Of a stretch of DNA of 13,524 nucleotides, positions 1 through 7,771 are shown in pieces (position 1 is the first letter of the stretch; each line of letters begins with the position of its first letter). The position numbers and the translations under genes are program-made. Below the pieces are notes generated by a model. It made no database searches. It saw only the letters and a program-made list of their open reading frames with translations, and was not told where the DNA came from. This DNA comes from Chitinophagaceae bacterium. GTDB taxonomy: Bacteria; Bacteroidota; Bacteroidia; Chitinophagales; Chitinophagaceae. Location of the stretch: assembly GCA_025924755.1 (NCBI GenBank), contig JAICHT010000070.1:1-13524 (forward strand), given 5' to 3'.

Positions 1-1
1 A

Positions 2-226
2 GCCGTATATACTTTGAACATGATCCAGAAAATCTTTTATGGTAATACCAATACGGTAACGGCCGGTGCCCACGACATTCGTATTAACGAAAGAGTAGCC
101 CTGGGAATTATCGTTTTAATAATTGTAGTATTTGGTGTTTATCCGCAACCGCTGCTGAACCTGACTAATGGATTTGTAGACACGGTGCTCAAACAAGCAG
201 ATATCGCTAATCTGTTTATAAAATAA
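2..226 (+). CDS. nuoM: NADH-quinone oxidoreductase subunit M, C-terminal fragment
   Basis: This is the last 74 codons of a gene that begins left of the window; the frame is open from base 2. The fragment has a polar stretch, then a hydrophobic helix (ALGIIVLIIVVFGVYPQPLL), then a short hydrophilic tail. The helix ending in GVYPQPLL is typical of the C-terminus of NuoM, an antiporter-like proton-pumping subunit in the membrane arm of respiratory complex I. The stop codon lies one base before the ATG of nuoN, the usual order at the end of nuo operons, which suggests co-transcription and coupled translation. The identification rests on this C-terminal motif and on the neighbouring nuoN; the channel residues are outside the window. 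Confidence 0.88.
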   Translation, partial: AVYTLNMIQKIFYGNTNTVTAGAHDIRINERVALGIIVLIIVVFGVYPQPLLNLTNGFVDTVLKQADIANLFIK

Positions 227-227
227 T

Positions 228-1601
228 ATGAACGCATTAATTTTATCAACCCTTTCCGGAGTTATTATGATGTTCAGTAGTTTTTTACTGAACGATAAAC
301 GTGCTATACGAACTTTAGCGAATGTCTTATTACTGCTGGTTATTGTGGCCAACATTGCCGAATTAAATGGCTGGAGTTTTTTCCACATAAACCTCAGGGG
401 CATGATGGCGTTCGACAGCTTTGCGTTGTTGTTTACGTTGATTGCATTTGCAGCTACCTGGATATTCTTTTTGTTATCGGGCAAAGACATTGAAAAAGTA
501 GGTGTTAATTATGGAGACTACTTTGCATTGATCTTTTTTGTATTAACCGGCGTAGTACTGGCTGCCTCCTTCAAATCGTTGTTGCTGCTTTTCCTGGGAA
601 TTGAAATTATCTCTATACCACTTTATATATTAACGGGTAGCGATAAACGCAGTTTAATAAGCGTGGAAGCTTCTTTGAAATATTTTTTAATGGGTTCTTT
701 TTCCACGGGTTTAATGCTTATGGGTATTGCCCTGATCTATGGTGCTACCGGCACGTTTACCACTACGCTGATGCATTTTGAAAAAGGAGTACCGGTGCTG
801 CTCACCACAGGTATGCTGCTGCTTCTTTTTGCCATGTCATTTAAAGTATCTGCTGCTCCATTTCATTTCTGGACGCCGGATGTGTACGATGGATCGCCTA
901 CTGTTTTTACGTCCTTTATGGCTACTATAGTAAAAGCTGCGGGCTTTATTGCTTTGATGCGCTTATTTAGCGATGCTTTCTCAACCATAGACAATCAATG
1001 GAAGATGATAGTAGCTATTATTTGCGCCCTTACTTTATTCATCGGTAATATTACAGCCGTATTTCAGCAAAGCGTTAAACGAATGCTGGCGTACTCCAGC
1101 ATATCGCAGGCTGGCTTTATGATGCTGGCTGTTTATGCATTGAATGCAGATGCTAAAGAAGGATTGTTGTTATATGCCGCTGCCTACTCATTTGCAACCA
1201 TTGGTATTTTTGCGGTATTAATAAAAATGCACGACTATTCGTTTGAAGGCTTTAATGGTTTTGCAAAACAACAGCCGGTAATTGCCGCTACCCTTGTAAT
1301 TTTCTTATTGTCATTAGCAGGCATTCCGCTTACAGCCGGGTTTATTTCAAAATTTTATATGCTTCGTGCTACAGTAACCGGAGGTAGCATATGGCTTGCG
1401 GTCTTTGCCGTACTTATGGCTGCCGTTAGTGTATATTATTATTTTCGATTAATACAGGCTATGTATTTTAAACAAGCTAAAACGGATGGCCCTGTACTTG
1501 ATGTAACTTCCGGATTTACGTACACGTTAATTGGTGTAGCTGCCATTACTATTATATTGGGGATTTTTCCAAACTTAATTACTTATTGGCTGTACTTCTA
1601 A
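228..1601 (+). CDS. nuoN: NADH-quinone oxidoreductase subunit N
   Basis: This is a 457-residue, almost wholly hydrophobic polytopic membrane protein, the usual length for NuoN, the antiporter-like proton-pumping subunit of complex I. Family landmarks are visible: GIEIISIPLYIL around residues 124-135 with the helix-5 glutamate (E126), KVSAAPFHFWTPDVY around 206-220 with a helix-7 lysine (K206), the helix-8 lysine in IVKAAGF (K236), KRMLAYSSISQAGF around 284-297, and LAGIPLTAGFISKFY around 363-377 with a lysine (K375). These are the channel residues expected of a working subunit. The ATG follows the nuoM stop by one base, so the genes are probably translationally coupled. nuoN is the last nuo gene here; a strong hairpin follows 28 bases after its stop. 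No truncation or frameshift is seen. Confidence 0.96.
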   Translation: MNALILSTLSGVIMMFSSFLLNDKRAIRTLANVLLLLVIVANIAELNGWSFFHINLRGMMAFDSFALLFTLIAFAATWIFFLLSGKDIEKVGVNYGDYFALIFFVLTGVVLAASFKSLLLLFLGIEIISIPLYILTGSDKRSLISVEASLKYFLMGSFSTGLMLMGIALIYGATGTFTTTLMHFEKGVPVLLTTGMLLLLFAMSFKVSAAPFHFWTPDVYDGSPTVFTSFMATIVKAAGFIALMRLFSDAFSTIDNQWKMIVAIICALTLFIGNITAVFQQSVKRMLAYSSISQAGFMMLAVYALNADAKEGLLLYAAAYSFATIGIFAVLIKMHDYSFEGFNGFAKQQPVIAATLVIFLLSLAGIPLTAGFISKFYMLRATVTGGSIWLAVFAVLMAAVSVYYYFRLIQAMYFKQAKTDGPVLDVTSGFTYTLIGVAAITIILGIFPNLITYWLYF

Positions 1602-1629
1602 GCTATTCATAAATAAAAATTTATGGTGT

Positions 1630-1661
1630 AACAGGTTTACTTATCTTAGTAAACCTGTTTT
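1630..1661 (+). terminator. Rho-independent terminator of the nuo operon
   Basis: A perfect 12-bp inverted repeat (AACAGGTTTACT, 6-base loop, AGTAAACCTGTT) runs straight into a TTTT tract. It lies 28 bases downstream of nuoN and ends only three bases before the ATG of the next gene. It is therefore both the end of the nuo operon and the immediate 5' region of the permease gene. Confidence 0.85.
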
Positions 1662-1664
1662 GCT

Positions 1665-2939
1665 ATGCGTATAACTGATGTATTTTCTTTAGCATACCGT
1701 ACGGTACGAAGTAATAAGTTGCGTACCGGGCTTACGGTTGCCATTATTGCCTTTGGTATTATGGCTTTGGTAGGAATTATTACTGCCATTACGGCTATGA
1801 ATCAAAAGCTTACGGAAAGCTTTTCAACTATGGGCGCTAATGGATTTACCATCCGCTACAAGGATCGTAATTTTAGAATGGGTGGACGAAACTCCGATGT
1901 CAATCTTTCTAAAAAAGGAAGTAAAAAAGAAAAACTATCAAACCTCAATAGAATCATCACAGAACACGAAGCGGAAAACTTTGTAAATAACTATCATTTT
2001 GCAGCAACAGTTGGTGTATCCATCCTGGCCGACCGAAACGTGATTGTTTCTTACAACAGCAAAAAGACTAATCCAAATGTGTCTTTATTTGGTGCTGATG
2101 AAAACTATTTATTATTAAATGGCTTTGGCCTTTATGCAGGTAGAAATTTTAGTAAGCAGGACGTACAATCTGCCGGGTATTATTGTTTGCTAGGGTACGA
2201 TGTAGCCAATAAACTTTTTAAAAACCAGGTAGCCGGTGGGGTAAATAATATGGTACGTATTAATGATAAGCCTTACCGGGTATTGGGTGTGCTGGCCAGC
2301 CGTGGCTCTACATTTGGCTTTAGCAGGGATAATATAGTAATTGCCGGATACCGCAATATTAAAAACAACTTTTCGAGTGACAGGTCGTACACTATTGGTA
2401 TCATTACCGATGATATTACACAGGTACCCAATGCTATGGGCGAAGCAGAAGCTACCTTCCGGGCAATACGAAAATTAAACACTACCGAAGAAAGCAACTT
2501 TGTATTAGACCGCAGCGATAGTATGGCCGAGAAGGCAATGACGAGCCTCGGATTTCTTACTATTTCTGCAACGGTGATAGGATTGATTACCTTAATAGGC
2601 GCTGCTATTGGCTTAATGAATATCATGCTGGTATCGGTAACAGAGCGTACAAAAGAAGTAGGCCTCATAAAAGCGATAGGTGGAAAAAGCAAAACAATAC
2701 GTCAGCAATTTTTATCCGAGGCTGTTATCATCAGCATATTAGGAGCCATATTTGGAATTATTTTAGGAGTTTTTGTAGGCAATATTTTTTCAATGGTTCT
2801 CAGCACAGGATTTGTAGTACCATGGAATTGGGTTTTATATGGTATTATCATATGTACAATTGTTGGGCTGTTGGCAGGATTGTATCCAGCATTAAAAGCC
2901 AGCAAACTCAATCCTATTGAGGCTTTGCGGTATGAGTAA
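1665..2939 (+). CDS. ABC transporter permease, MacB/FtsX type
   Basis: This 424-residue protein has the architecture of MacB-family permeases. An N-terminal cytoplasmic segment (AYRTVRSNKLRTGLT) leads into a first membrane helix at about 22-44. A large extracytoplasmic MacB-core-like domain spans about 45-290. A C-terminal FtsX domain follows with three helices (about 296-320, 345-372, 385-407). Family motifs are NIMLVSVTERTKEVGLIKAIGG around the first cytoplasmic loop and the terminal GLYPALKASKLNPIEALRYE. Such permeases work with a separate ATPase in lipoprotein release, peptide or drug export, or mechanotransmission; the substrate cannot be told here. No ATPase or membrane-fusion gene is in the window, so it is an orphan permease. 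The ATG is well supported because the N-terminus matches the family start, yet it sits directly behind the nuo terminator with no visible ribosome site. Confidence 0.9.
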   Translation: MRITDVFSLAYRTVRSNKLRTGLTVAIIAFGIMALVGIITAITAMNQKLTESFSTMGANGFTIRYKDRNFRMGGRNSDVNLSKKGSKKEKLSNLNRIITEHEAENFVNNYHFAATVGVSILADRNVIVSYNSKKTNPNVSLFGADENYLLLNGFGLYAGRNFSKQDVQSAGYYCLLGYDVANKLFKNQVAGGVNNMVRINDKPYRVLGVLASRGSTFGFSRDNIVIAGYRNIKNNFSSDRSYTIGIITDDITQVPNAMGEAEATFRAIRKLNTTEESNFVLDRSDSMAEKAMTSLGFLTISATVIGLITLIGAAIGLMNIMLVSVTERTKEVGLIKAIGGKSKTIRQQFLSEAVIISILGAIFGIILGVFVGNIFSMVLSTGFVVPWNWVLYGIIICTIVGLLAGLYPALKASKLNPIEALRYE

Positions 2940-3007
2940 GTAAATAAAAAATAAAAATTTTTAAAAAAAAATACGTAATTTTTACATACAACTCGAAAAA
3001 GTCCTAA

Positions 3008-3041
3008 TTTGAAAACGTTTAGGAGAAAAAAACAAATTTTG
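3008..3041 (+). promoter_or_regulatory. Candidate Bacteroidota-type promoter for the exbB-exbD-tonB cluster
   Basis: In the AT-rich 188-base gap before exbB a TTTG (3008-3011) is followed 22 bases later by AAATTTTG (3034-3041). This resembles the Bacteroidota -33 TTTG / -7 TAnnTTTG pair, with one mismatch in the -7 box. It would give a leader of roughly 80 bases. The call is weak because such motifs occur by chance in AT-rich DNA. Confidence 0.3.
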
Positions 3042-3081
3042 CAGAATACGTAAACATTTTTTCGTTAAAATTGTAACGCTG

Positions 3082-3116
3082 AATTTCAACACTAATTTAA
3101 AAATTTCAAACACTAA
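3082..3116 (+). repeat. Near-perfect short direct repeat in the exbB leader
   Basis: AATTTCAACACTAA (3082-3095) and AATTTCAAACACTAA (3102-3116) differ only by one inserted A and lie 12 to 46 bases before the exbB ATG. A shorter form of the same motif (AAATTTCAAC) immediately precedes the second exbD start at 4762. It may be a leader element of the transcript or an operator. The function is unknown. Confidence 0.5.
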
Positions 3117-3127
3117 AAATTACAATC

Positions 3128-4003
3128 ATGGCAGCAGAGACAAGACCGACTGCAAGTACAACAACAAAGGCTACAACTACATCTACATCTGTTCAGGCTA
3201 AAAAGAGCAGCAACGCCATATCCTGGCTTGCACCTATTATTTGTATTATAGCCGGTTACTGCATTTGGAGATTTTTAATGGGTGATCCTAATAATTTTAG
3301 ATTGCCAGATGCAAGTGGTGGATTTTGGCCATCGCACAAAGATCCAAAGACTGCCTTTAGCCGTATTTACGAAGGAGGCATTATTGTACCGCTTTTGATA
3401 GGTATGTTGTTAATGGTAATTGTATTTTCTATCGAGCGTTTTTTAACAATCAGCAGGGCTTTGGGTTCTGGAAACATTTCTGACTTTATTCGTAAAGTGC
3501 AGTACCATTTAGCCAACCGCAATGTAGATGCGGCAATTGGAGAATGCGACAAACAACGCGGCTCTGTAGCGAATGTAATGAAAGCCGGTTTGCGTCGTTA
3601 CAAAGAAATGACTGGCAATACCGAGTATAACACCGAACAAAAAGTAGCCGCTATTCAACAGGAAGTAGAAGAAGCTACCGCTCTTGAATTACCAATGTTG
3701 CAGAAGAACCTTGTATTCCTTTCCACTATTGTATCTACTGGTACACTGGTAGCGCTTTTAGGTACGGTATTGGGTATGATCCGTTCTTTCTCTGCCCTGG
3801 GTGCAGAGGGTGGTGCGGGTGCTGCAGGTAACCTGGCGGTTGGTATTTCCGAAGCCTTGTATAATACGGCCTTGGGTATCGGTACATCAGCTTTATCGCT
3901 GATTATGTATAACATTTTTACTACGAAGATTGATTCTATTACGTATGGTATTGATGAATCAGGCTTTACATTAACCCAAAGCTTTGCTTCTTTATATAAA
4001 TAA
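3128..4003 (+). CDS. exbB: MotA/TolQ/ExbB proton channel family protein
   Basis: This 291-residue inner-membrane protein forms the pentameric part of the Ton motor, which passes proton-motive force to TonB. After a Thr/Ser-rich N-terminal tail (residues 1-28) a first hydrophobic segment spans about 31-50. A second is at about 84-101, followed by a soluble cytoplasmic domain (102-195) and the two helices of the MotA/TolQ/ExbB domain at about 197-220 (LSTIVSTGTLVALLGTVLGM) and 236-263 (AVGISEALYNTALGIGTSAL). The extra N-terminal helix and the length are common in Bacteroidota ExbB proteins. It heads a cluster of exbB, exbD, exbD, tonB. The alternatives TolQ and MotA are disfavoured by this context. 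Confidence 0.92.
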   Translation: MAAETRPTASTTTKATTTSTSVQAKKSSNAISWLAPIICIIAGYCIWRFLMGDPNNFRLPDASGGFWPSHKDPKTAFSRIYEGGIIVPLLIGMLLMVIVFSIERFLTISRALGSGNISDFIRKVQYHLANRNVDAAIGECDKQRGSVANVMKAGLRRYKEMTGNTEYNTEQKVAAIQQEVEEATALELPMLQKNLVFLSTIVSTGTLVALLGTVLGMIRSFSALGAEGGAGAAGNLAVGISEALYNTALGIGTSALSLIMYNIFTTKIDSITYGIDESGFTLTQSFASLYK

Positions 4004-4030
4004 GCAGCGTTTGTGGAATTAAAGAATTGA

Positions 4031-4046
4031 TGCATCTCAATACAAA
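4031..4046 (+). promoter_or_regulatory. Leader motif before the first exbD, copy 1
   Basis: TGCATCTCAATACAAA lies 14 bases before the ATG at 4061. The same 16-mer with one substitution precedes tonB at 5371-5386. Its position just before two starts of one cluster suggests a shared translational or RNA-processing element; this is inference. Confidence 0.35.
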
Positions 4047-4060
4047 ATCAATTATCAAAT

Positions 4061-4714
4061 ATGCCAAGTGTTAAAATACCACGAAAAAGTACAGAAAACG
4101 ATATGACTCCCTTTGTGGATATTGCATTTCTGATTCTGTCCTTTTTCATTATGGCTACTAAAATGAAGCCACCAGAGCCGGTAGAGATTACCACGCCTAA
4201 TTCTGTATCTACCAAAGAGATTCCGGCAAATGATGCCATATTGGTAGATATTGATAAAAAAGGCCGGGTGTTTTTTTCTATGCAGGCTGAAAAGGACCCT
4301 ACTATTAAGTATGATTTAATTAAAAACCTGAACACTACCCGTAACCTGGGATTGTCAGAAGCGGAGATGAAAAATTTTGTAAAAACTCCGGCTGTCGGTG
4401 TTCCGTTCACTCAGTTGAAGTCTTTGCTTTCCCAACCGGTAGAAAATCAAAAGGACTTTAATCAGCCTGGTATTCCCGTTAAGGATTCAGCAAGTAACGA
4501 ATTGTATTTTTGGATAAGAGACGCATTAAGCACTTTTGCAGGTAGTAAGATCAACTACCTGATAAAAGGCGATAATGCTTCCAAGTATCCGGATTTCAAG
4601 TCGGTATTGGATGCCTTTAAACGCAATAGGGTCTTCAAATTTCAATTGGTAACGTCTGCAGAAGATGCGCCGGCAGGTACCGAATTGTATAAAGAACGCC
4701 ATGGCGGGAAGTAA
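4061..4714 (+). CDS. exbD: ExbD/TolR family biopolymer transport protein (first copy)
   Basis: This 217-residue protein has a short cytoplasmic N-terminus, one membrane helix and a periplasmic domain, the ExbD/TolR plan. The helix region NDMTPFVDIAFLILSFFIM (about 13-31) carries the conserved aspartate of the proton path (D20). The rest (about 34-217) is the soluble periplasmic part, longer than the roughly 140 residues of enterobacterial ExbD and with a family-atypical middle portion. It lies 57 bases behind exbB and 47 bases before the second exbD, so the genes should be co-transcribed. Together with ExbB it would energise TonB. Two unlike ExbDs in one Ton cluster are known in Bacteroidota, where they may form mixed dimers; whether that happens here cannot be judged. 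Confidence 0.92.
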   Translation: MPSVKIPRKSTENDMTPFVDIAFLILSFFIMATKMKPPEPVEITTPNSVSTKEIPANDAILVDIDKKGRVFFSMQAEKDPTIKYDLIKNLNTTRNLGLSEAEMKNFVKTPAVGVPFTQLKSLLSQPVENQKDFNQPGIPVKDSASNELYFWIRDALSTFAGSKINYLIKGDNASKYPDFKSVLDAFKRNRVFKFQLVTSAEDAPAGTELYKERHGGK

Positions 4715-4761
4715 GGTAATGGGTGATAAATCTGTAATTTTCTAAATAAAAAATTTCAACA

Positions 4762-5337
4762 ATGGCAAGTTTAGATACCGGTGGTGGCGATAGTGGCCAC
4801 AAAAAAAGCAGGGGAGTAAAAAAAGCCAAAAAGCAATCCACCCGCGTAGATATGACTCCGTTGGTAGACTTAGGGTTTTTATTAATTACCTTTTTCATAT
4901 TTACCTCTACCATGAGTACACCGTCAACGATGGATTTGTTTATGCCTGACGATACGCAAAAGGATATTGATCCTAACAAGGCAAAAGCATCGGGTGCCCT
5001 GTCAATACTATTCGGCAAGGACAATGAGGTGTATTATTATGAAGGGCAGTTAGATCCTACAGCTTCAAACTTTAAGACCTCTAATTTTAAGGACATCCGT
5101 AATGTGATTATTAATAAAAAACGAAACACGCCTCCGGAGGATTTAGTAGTTATCATCAAGCCTAATGACGAGGCAACTTATAAAAATACCGTAGATGCAT
5201 TGGACGAGATGACTATTAATGGCATAAAGCGCTTTGCAATGGTGGATATATTGCCAGTAGAAAACGACCTGATTAAAAAGACAGAAGCTGGTGGAGGTGT
5301 TACTCCTGCGCCGGCCGCTGCTGCGCCTGCAAAATAA
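4762..5337 (+). CDS. exbD: ExbD/TolR family biopolymer transport protein (second copy)
   Basis: This is a 191-residue second ExbD. A Lys-rich cytoplasmic N-terminus (about 13-25) is followed by TRVDMTPLVDLGFLLITFFI (27-46), with the conserved intramembrane aspartate at D36. A periplasmic domain covers about 50-175, and the C-terminus is Ala/Pro-rich (GGGVTPAPAAAAPAK). Outside the helix it shows little evident resemblance to the preceding ExbD, so the pair looks like old paralogs rather than a recent duplication. The start is preceded by AAATTTCAAC, like the exbB leader. The role is the stator-like partner of ExbB in the Ton motor. Confidence 0.92.
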   Translation: MASLDTGGGDSGHKKSRGVKKAKKQSTRVDMTPLVDLGFLLITFFIFTSTMSTPSTMDLFMPDDTQKDIDPNKAKASGALSILFGKDNEVYYYEGQLDPTASNFKTSNFKDIRNVIINKKRNTPPEDLVVIIKPNDEATYKNTVDALDEMTINGIKRFAMVDILPVENDLIKKTEAGGGVTPAPAAAAPAK

Positions 5338-5370
5338 TTAGTAAGTTTTTGTATGGTAAAATAAAACTAT

Positions 5371-5386
5371 TGCATCTAAATACAAA
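5371..5386 (+). promoter_or_regulatory. Leader motif before tonB, copy 2
   Basis: TGCATCTAAATACAAA ends eight bases before the tonB ATG and matches the element before the first exbD in 15 of 16 positions. See the entry at 4031. Confidence 0.35.
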
Positions 5387-5394
5387 CGATAAAC

Positions 5395-6222
5395 ATGGAA
5401 GCAAATAAAATATTACAGGCAGATTTACTCGACCTCCTCTTTGAGGACCGTAATAAATCTTACGGTGCTTATGACCTGAGGAAAACCTACAATCGGCGTA
5501 TCAGGCTTGCATTACTCATAACCTTTGGTGCGGTACTGGTAATCTTTGTTGTTGCGTTTCTCTCTAAGTCAATGAGCAGCAATCAAAAAGCAAAGGTTGA
5601 AGTAAAAGACGTGGTGTTAGAAAACATTAAGCAGGAAGAACCACCGCCACCACCACCACCGCCGCCACCACCACCAAAAATGGAACCACCAAAGGTGGAA
5701 ATGACAAAATTTACACCTCCTAAAATTGTAAAAGACGAGGAAGTAAAAAAAGAAGATATTCCACCGGAAATGGAAAAACTGGAGGATACTAAGATTTCTG
5801 TAGTAAATCAGGAAGGTATCAAAGATGCAAACCTGGCTGCTCCTCCGGTTGATGCTGGTAAAGCAGTAGTAGTTGCGCCTAAAGAAGACCCCAATAAAGT
5901 TTTTGAAAAGGTAGAAGTAGAAGCGGCTTTCCCTGGTGGAGATGGAGCCTGGAGAAACTATCTTCAACGAAATTTGAACCCTAGTGCACCTGTTGAAGCT
6001 GGTGCTCCGGAAGGTTCTTATACCGTAGTTGTTCAGTTTATTGTGGACAAAGAAGGGAATGTAAGTGATGTAAAAGCATTAACGAACCATGGATTTGGTA
6101 TGGAAGATGAAGCCGTAAGGGTAATTAAGAAAGGTCCAAAGTGGACGCCCGCTATCCAGAACGGACGCCAGGTAAAGGCATATCGTAAACAGCCAATTAC
6201 CTTTGTAGTATCAGCAGAATAG
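5395..6222 (+). CDS. tonB: Energy transducer TonB
   Basis: This 275-residue protein couples the ExbB/ExbD motor to outer-membrane TonB-dependent receptors, such as the SusC-type transporters abundant in Bacteroidota. The N-terminus LLDLLFEDRNKSYGAYDLRK (11-30) is the segment typical of Bacteroidota TonB. A single membrane helix lies at about 37-57. The periplasmic linker contains an uninterrupted run of 12 prolines (83-94) followed by a Pro/Lys/Glu-rich stretch to about 170. The C-terminal TonB domain (about 172-275) has FPGGDGAWRNYL, GSYTVVVQFIVDKEGNVSDV and the terminal PKWTPAIQNGRQVKAYRKQP. It is the last gene of the cluster; a terminator follows 26 bases after the stop. No defect is seen. 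Confidence 0.95.
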   Translation: MEANKILQADLLDLLFEDRNKSYGAYDLRKTYNRRIRLALLITFGAVLVIFVVAFLSKSMSSNQKAKVEVKDVVLENIKQEEPPPPPPPPPPPPKMEPPKVEMTKFTPPKIVKDEEVKKEDIPPEMEKLEDTKISVVNQEGIKDANLAAPPVDAGKAVVVAPKEDPNKVFEKVEVEAAFPGGDGAWRNYLQRNLNPSAPVEAGAPEGSYTVVVQFIVDKEGNVSDVKALTNHGFGMEDEAVRVIKKGPKWTPAIQNGRQVKAYRKQPITFVVSAE

Positions 6223-6248
6223 CATTACTATTAATAATTTGATTTAGG

Positions 6249-6276
6249 ATCCCTCTGTAATAAGAGGGATTTTTTT
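6249..6276 (+). terminator. Rho-independent terminator of the exb/tonB cluster
   Basis: A perfect 8-bp stem (ATCCCTCT / AGAGGGAT) with a 6-base loop is followed by seven T residues. It sits between tonB and mnmE and separates the two transcription units. Confidence 0.92.
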
Positions 6277-6290
6277 ATGCAATGTTGTTA

Positions 6291-6298
6291 TACTTTTG
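6291..6298 (+). promoter_or_regulatory. Candidate -7 promoter box of mnmE (TAnnTTTG)
   Basis: TACTTTTG matches the Bacteroidota -7 consensus TAnnTTTG exactly and lies just after the preceding terminator, where a new promoter is needed. No clear TTTG -33 box is found at the usual distance. Only seven bases separate the box from the mnmE ATG, so transcription would start at or within a few bases of the start codon. Confidence 0.5.
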
Positions 6299-6305
6299 AA
6301 GCCAA

Positions 6306-7691
6306 ATGAACGGTACGTTATTAGGCTGGGACGATACTATAGTGGCGCTGGCCAGTCCGCCAGGCATAGGTGCTATCGGCGTTATACGGTTAAGCGGCAA
6401 TAAAGCCATATCAATTGCAAATAAACTATTTCCATCAAAAGATTTACAACAGCAGGCTTCACATACGATTCATGTGGGCTATTTGGTGCAAGGTGAAACG
6501 CGTTTAGATGAGGTGGTAGTCTCCTTATTCAAATCTCCCAAGTCGTATACAGGCGAAGACGTGGTGGAAATAAGCTGTCATGGATCGCCGTTTATCCAGC
6601 AGCAAGTAATAACCGCTTGTATAGAGGAAGGCGCCCGGCTGGCAAAGGCTGGCGAATTTACACAAAGAGCCTTTTTAAAAGGCAAGATGGATTTGGCCCA
6701 GGCAGAAGCTGTAGCAGATTTAATTGCCAGTAATACTGCAGCTTCGCACAAAACAGCATTGAACAATATACGAGGCGGTTTTTCGGGTGCATTAAAGGGC
6801 TTGCGTGAGCAGCTGATAAAGTTTTCTGCCCTGATAGAACTGGAACTGGATTTTTCGCAGGAAGATGTGGAATTTGCTGATCGTACCCAATTAAAAGTAT
6901 TGGTAAAAGAAGCTTTATATCAGACCAGAAAATTGCTTCAATCCTTTAAATTGGGCAACGTTATTAAAAATGGAGTAAGTGTAGCTATAATAGGTAAGCC
7001 CAATGCCGGCAAATCGACCTTGCTGAATACTTTATTGAATGAAGACCGGGCTATTGTAAGTGAAATACCAGGAACCACAAGAGACACCATTGAGGAACTT
7101 ATCAATATAGACGGTATTATTTTCAGATTGATTGACACTGCGGGTATCAGAAGCGGTTCCAATGATGTTATCGAAAGTGTGGGAATTGAAAAAAGCCTGC
7201 AAAAAATGAAGCAGGCAGATTTGGTTCTTTACCTCTTTGATGTAACTGAAATGCCGGTAACTGAATTGAGCCTTATGGAAAAAGATATGCAACAGCAGCA
7301 AATACATTTTTTATTAGTAGGTAATAAAATAGATCATTCAAGCGAAGAGTCATATCAGCATAAGTTTAGCAGTATCAGAAATACTCTTTTCATTTCTGCG
7401 AAATCAGCACTACATATAGAGGCACTTAAAGAACGAATGGTAGATGAGATTCTTAAGGATATGGTACTATCAGAAAATGTAATTGTTACCAATGCCCGCC
7501 ACTATCATGCGTTAACAGAAGTAGATCATGCATTAAGCGATGTAATGGCAGGTATTGAAAATAATATAAGCGGCGACTTGCTTTCATTGGATATCAGAAG
7601 GTCGTTACAATTTTTAGGAGAAATAACCGGGGAAATAACAAATGAAGATCAGTTGGATTATATTTTCAGTAAGTTTTGTATCGGAAAGTAA
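6306..7691 (+). CDS. mnmE: tRNA uridine-5-carboxymethylaminomethyl(34) synthesis GTPase MnmE
   Basis: This 461-residue GTPase acts with MnmG to place the (carboxymethyl)aminomethyl group on wobble uridine 34 of certain tRNAs in the cytoplasm. The domains are in the usual order: an N-terminal tetrahydrofolate-binding domain (about 8-125, with DTIVALASPPGIGAIGVIRLSG), a helical domain split around the G domain, and the G domain itself. The G motifs are G1 GKPNAGKS at 230-237, G2 TTRDT at 257-261, G3 DTAG at 277-280 and G4 NKID at 340-343. The C-terminus is FCIGK, with the conserved cysteine three residues before the final lysine. All catalytic motifs and the length are normal. It stands alone between a terminator and an eroded intergenic region, with a promoter-like box directly before the ATG. 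Confidence 0.97.
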   Translation: MNGTLLGWDDTIVALASPPGIGAIGVIRLSGNKAISIANKLFPSKDLQQQASHTIHVGYLVQGETRLDEVVVSLFKSPKSYTGEDVVEISCHGSPFIQQQVITACIEEGARLAKAGEFTQRAFLKGKMDLAQAEAVADLIASNTAASHKTALNNIRGGFSGALKGLREQLIKFSALIELELDFSQEDVEFADRTQLKVLVKEALYQTRKLLQSFKLGNVIKNGVSVAIIGKPNAGKSTLLNTLLNEDRAIVSEIPGTTRDTIEELINIDGIIFRLIDTAGIRSGSNDVIESVGIEKSLQKMKQADLVLYLFDVTEMPVTELSLMEKDMQQQQIHFLLVGNKIDHSSEESYQHKFSSIRNTLFISAKSALHIEALKERMVDEILKDMVLSENVIVTNARHYHALTEVDHALSDVMAGIENNISGDLLSLDIRRSLQFLGEITGEITNEDQLDYIFSKFCIGK

Positions 7692-7771
7692 GAGCTGTAA
7701 TCTTTGTTAGCTTTTAGTAGTGTTTTAGTTGCTTAACGATTGTGCCAGGCACTTATACAAGCTCAAAGTAA

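Noticed and set aside
116..490. 124-residue minus-strand ORF across the nuoM/nuoN junction
   Set aside because: It is antisense to two well-recognised complex I genes and has no family features.
5641..5676. CCA/CCG triplet tract as a microsatellite
   Set aside because: It encodes the poly-proline linker expected in TonB and needs no separate explanation.
5617..5967. 116-residue minus-strand ORF rich in Trp, Arg and Phe
   Set aside because: It is the antisense reading of the proline-rich linker of TonB; repetitive CCA/CCG codons simply keep the other strand open.
7695..7722. Possible terminator after mnmE (AGCT...AGCT with T-rich tail)
   Set aside because: Only a 4-bp palindromic stem with a long loop; too weak to call.
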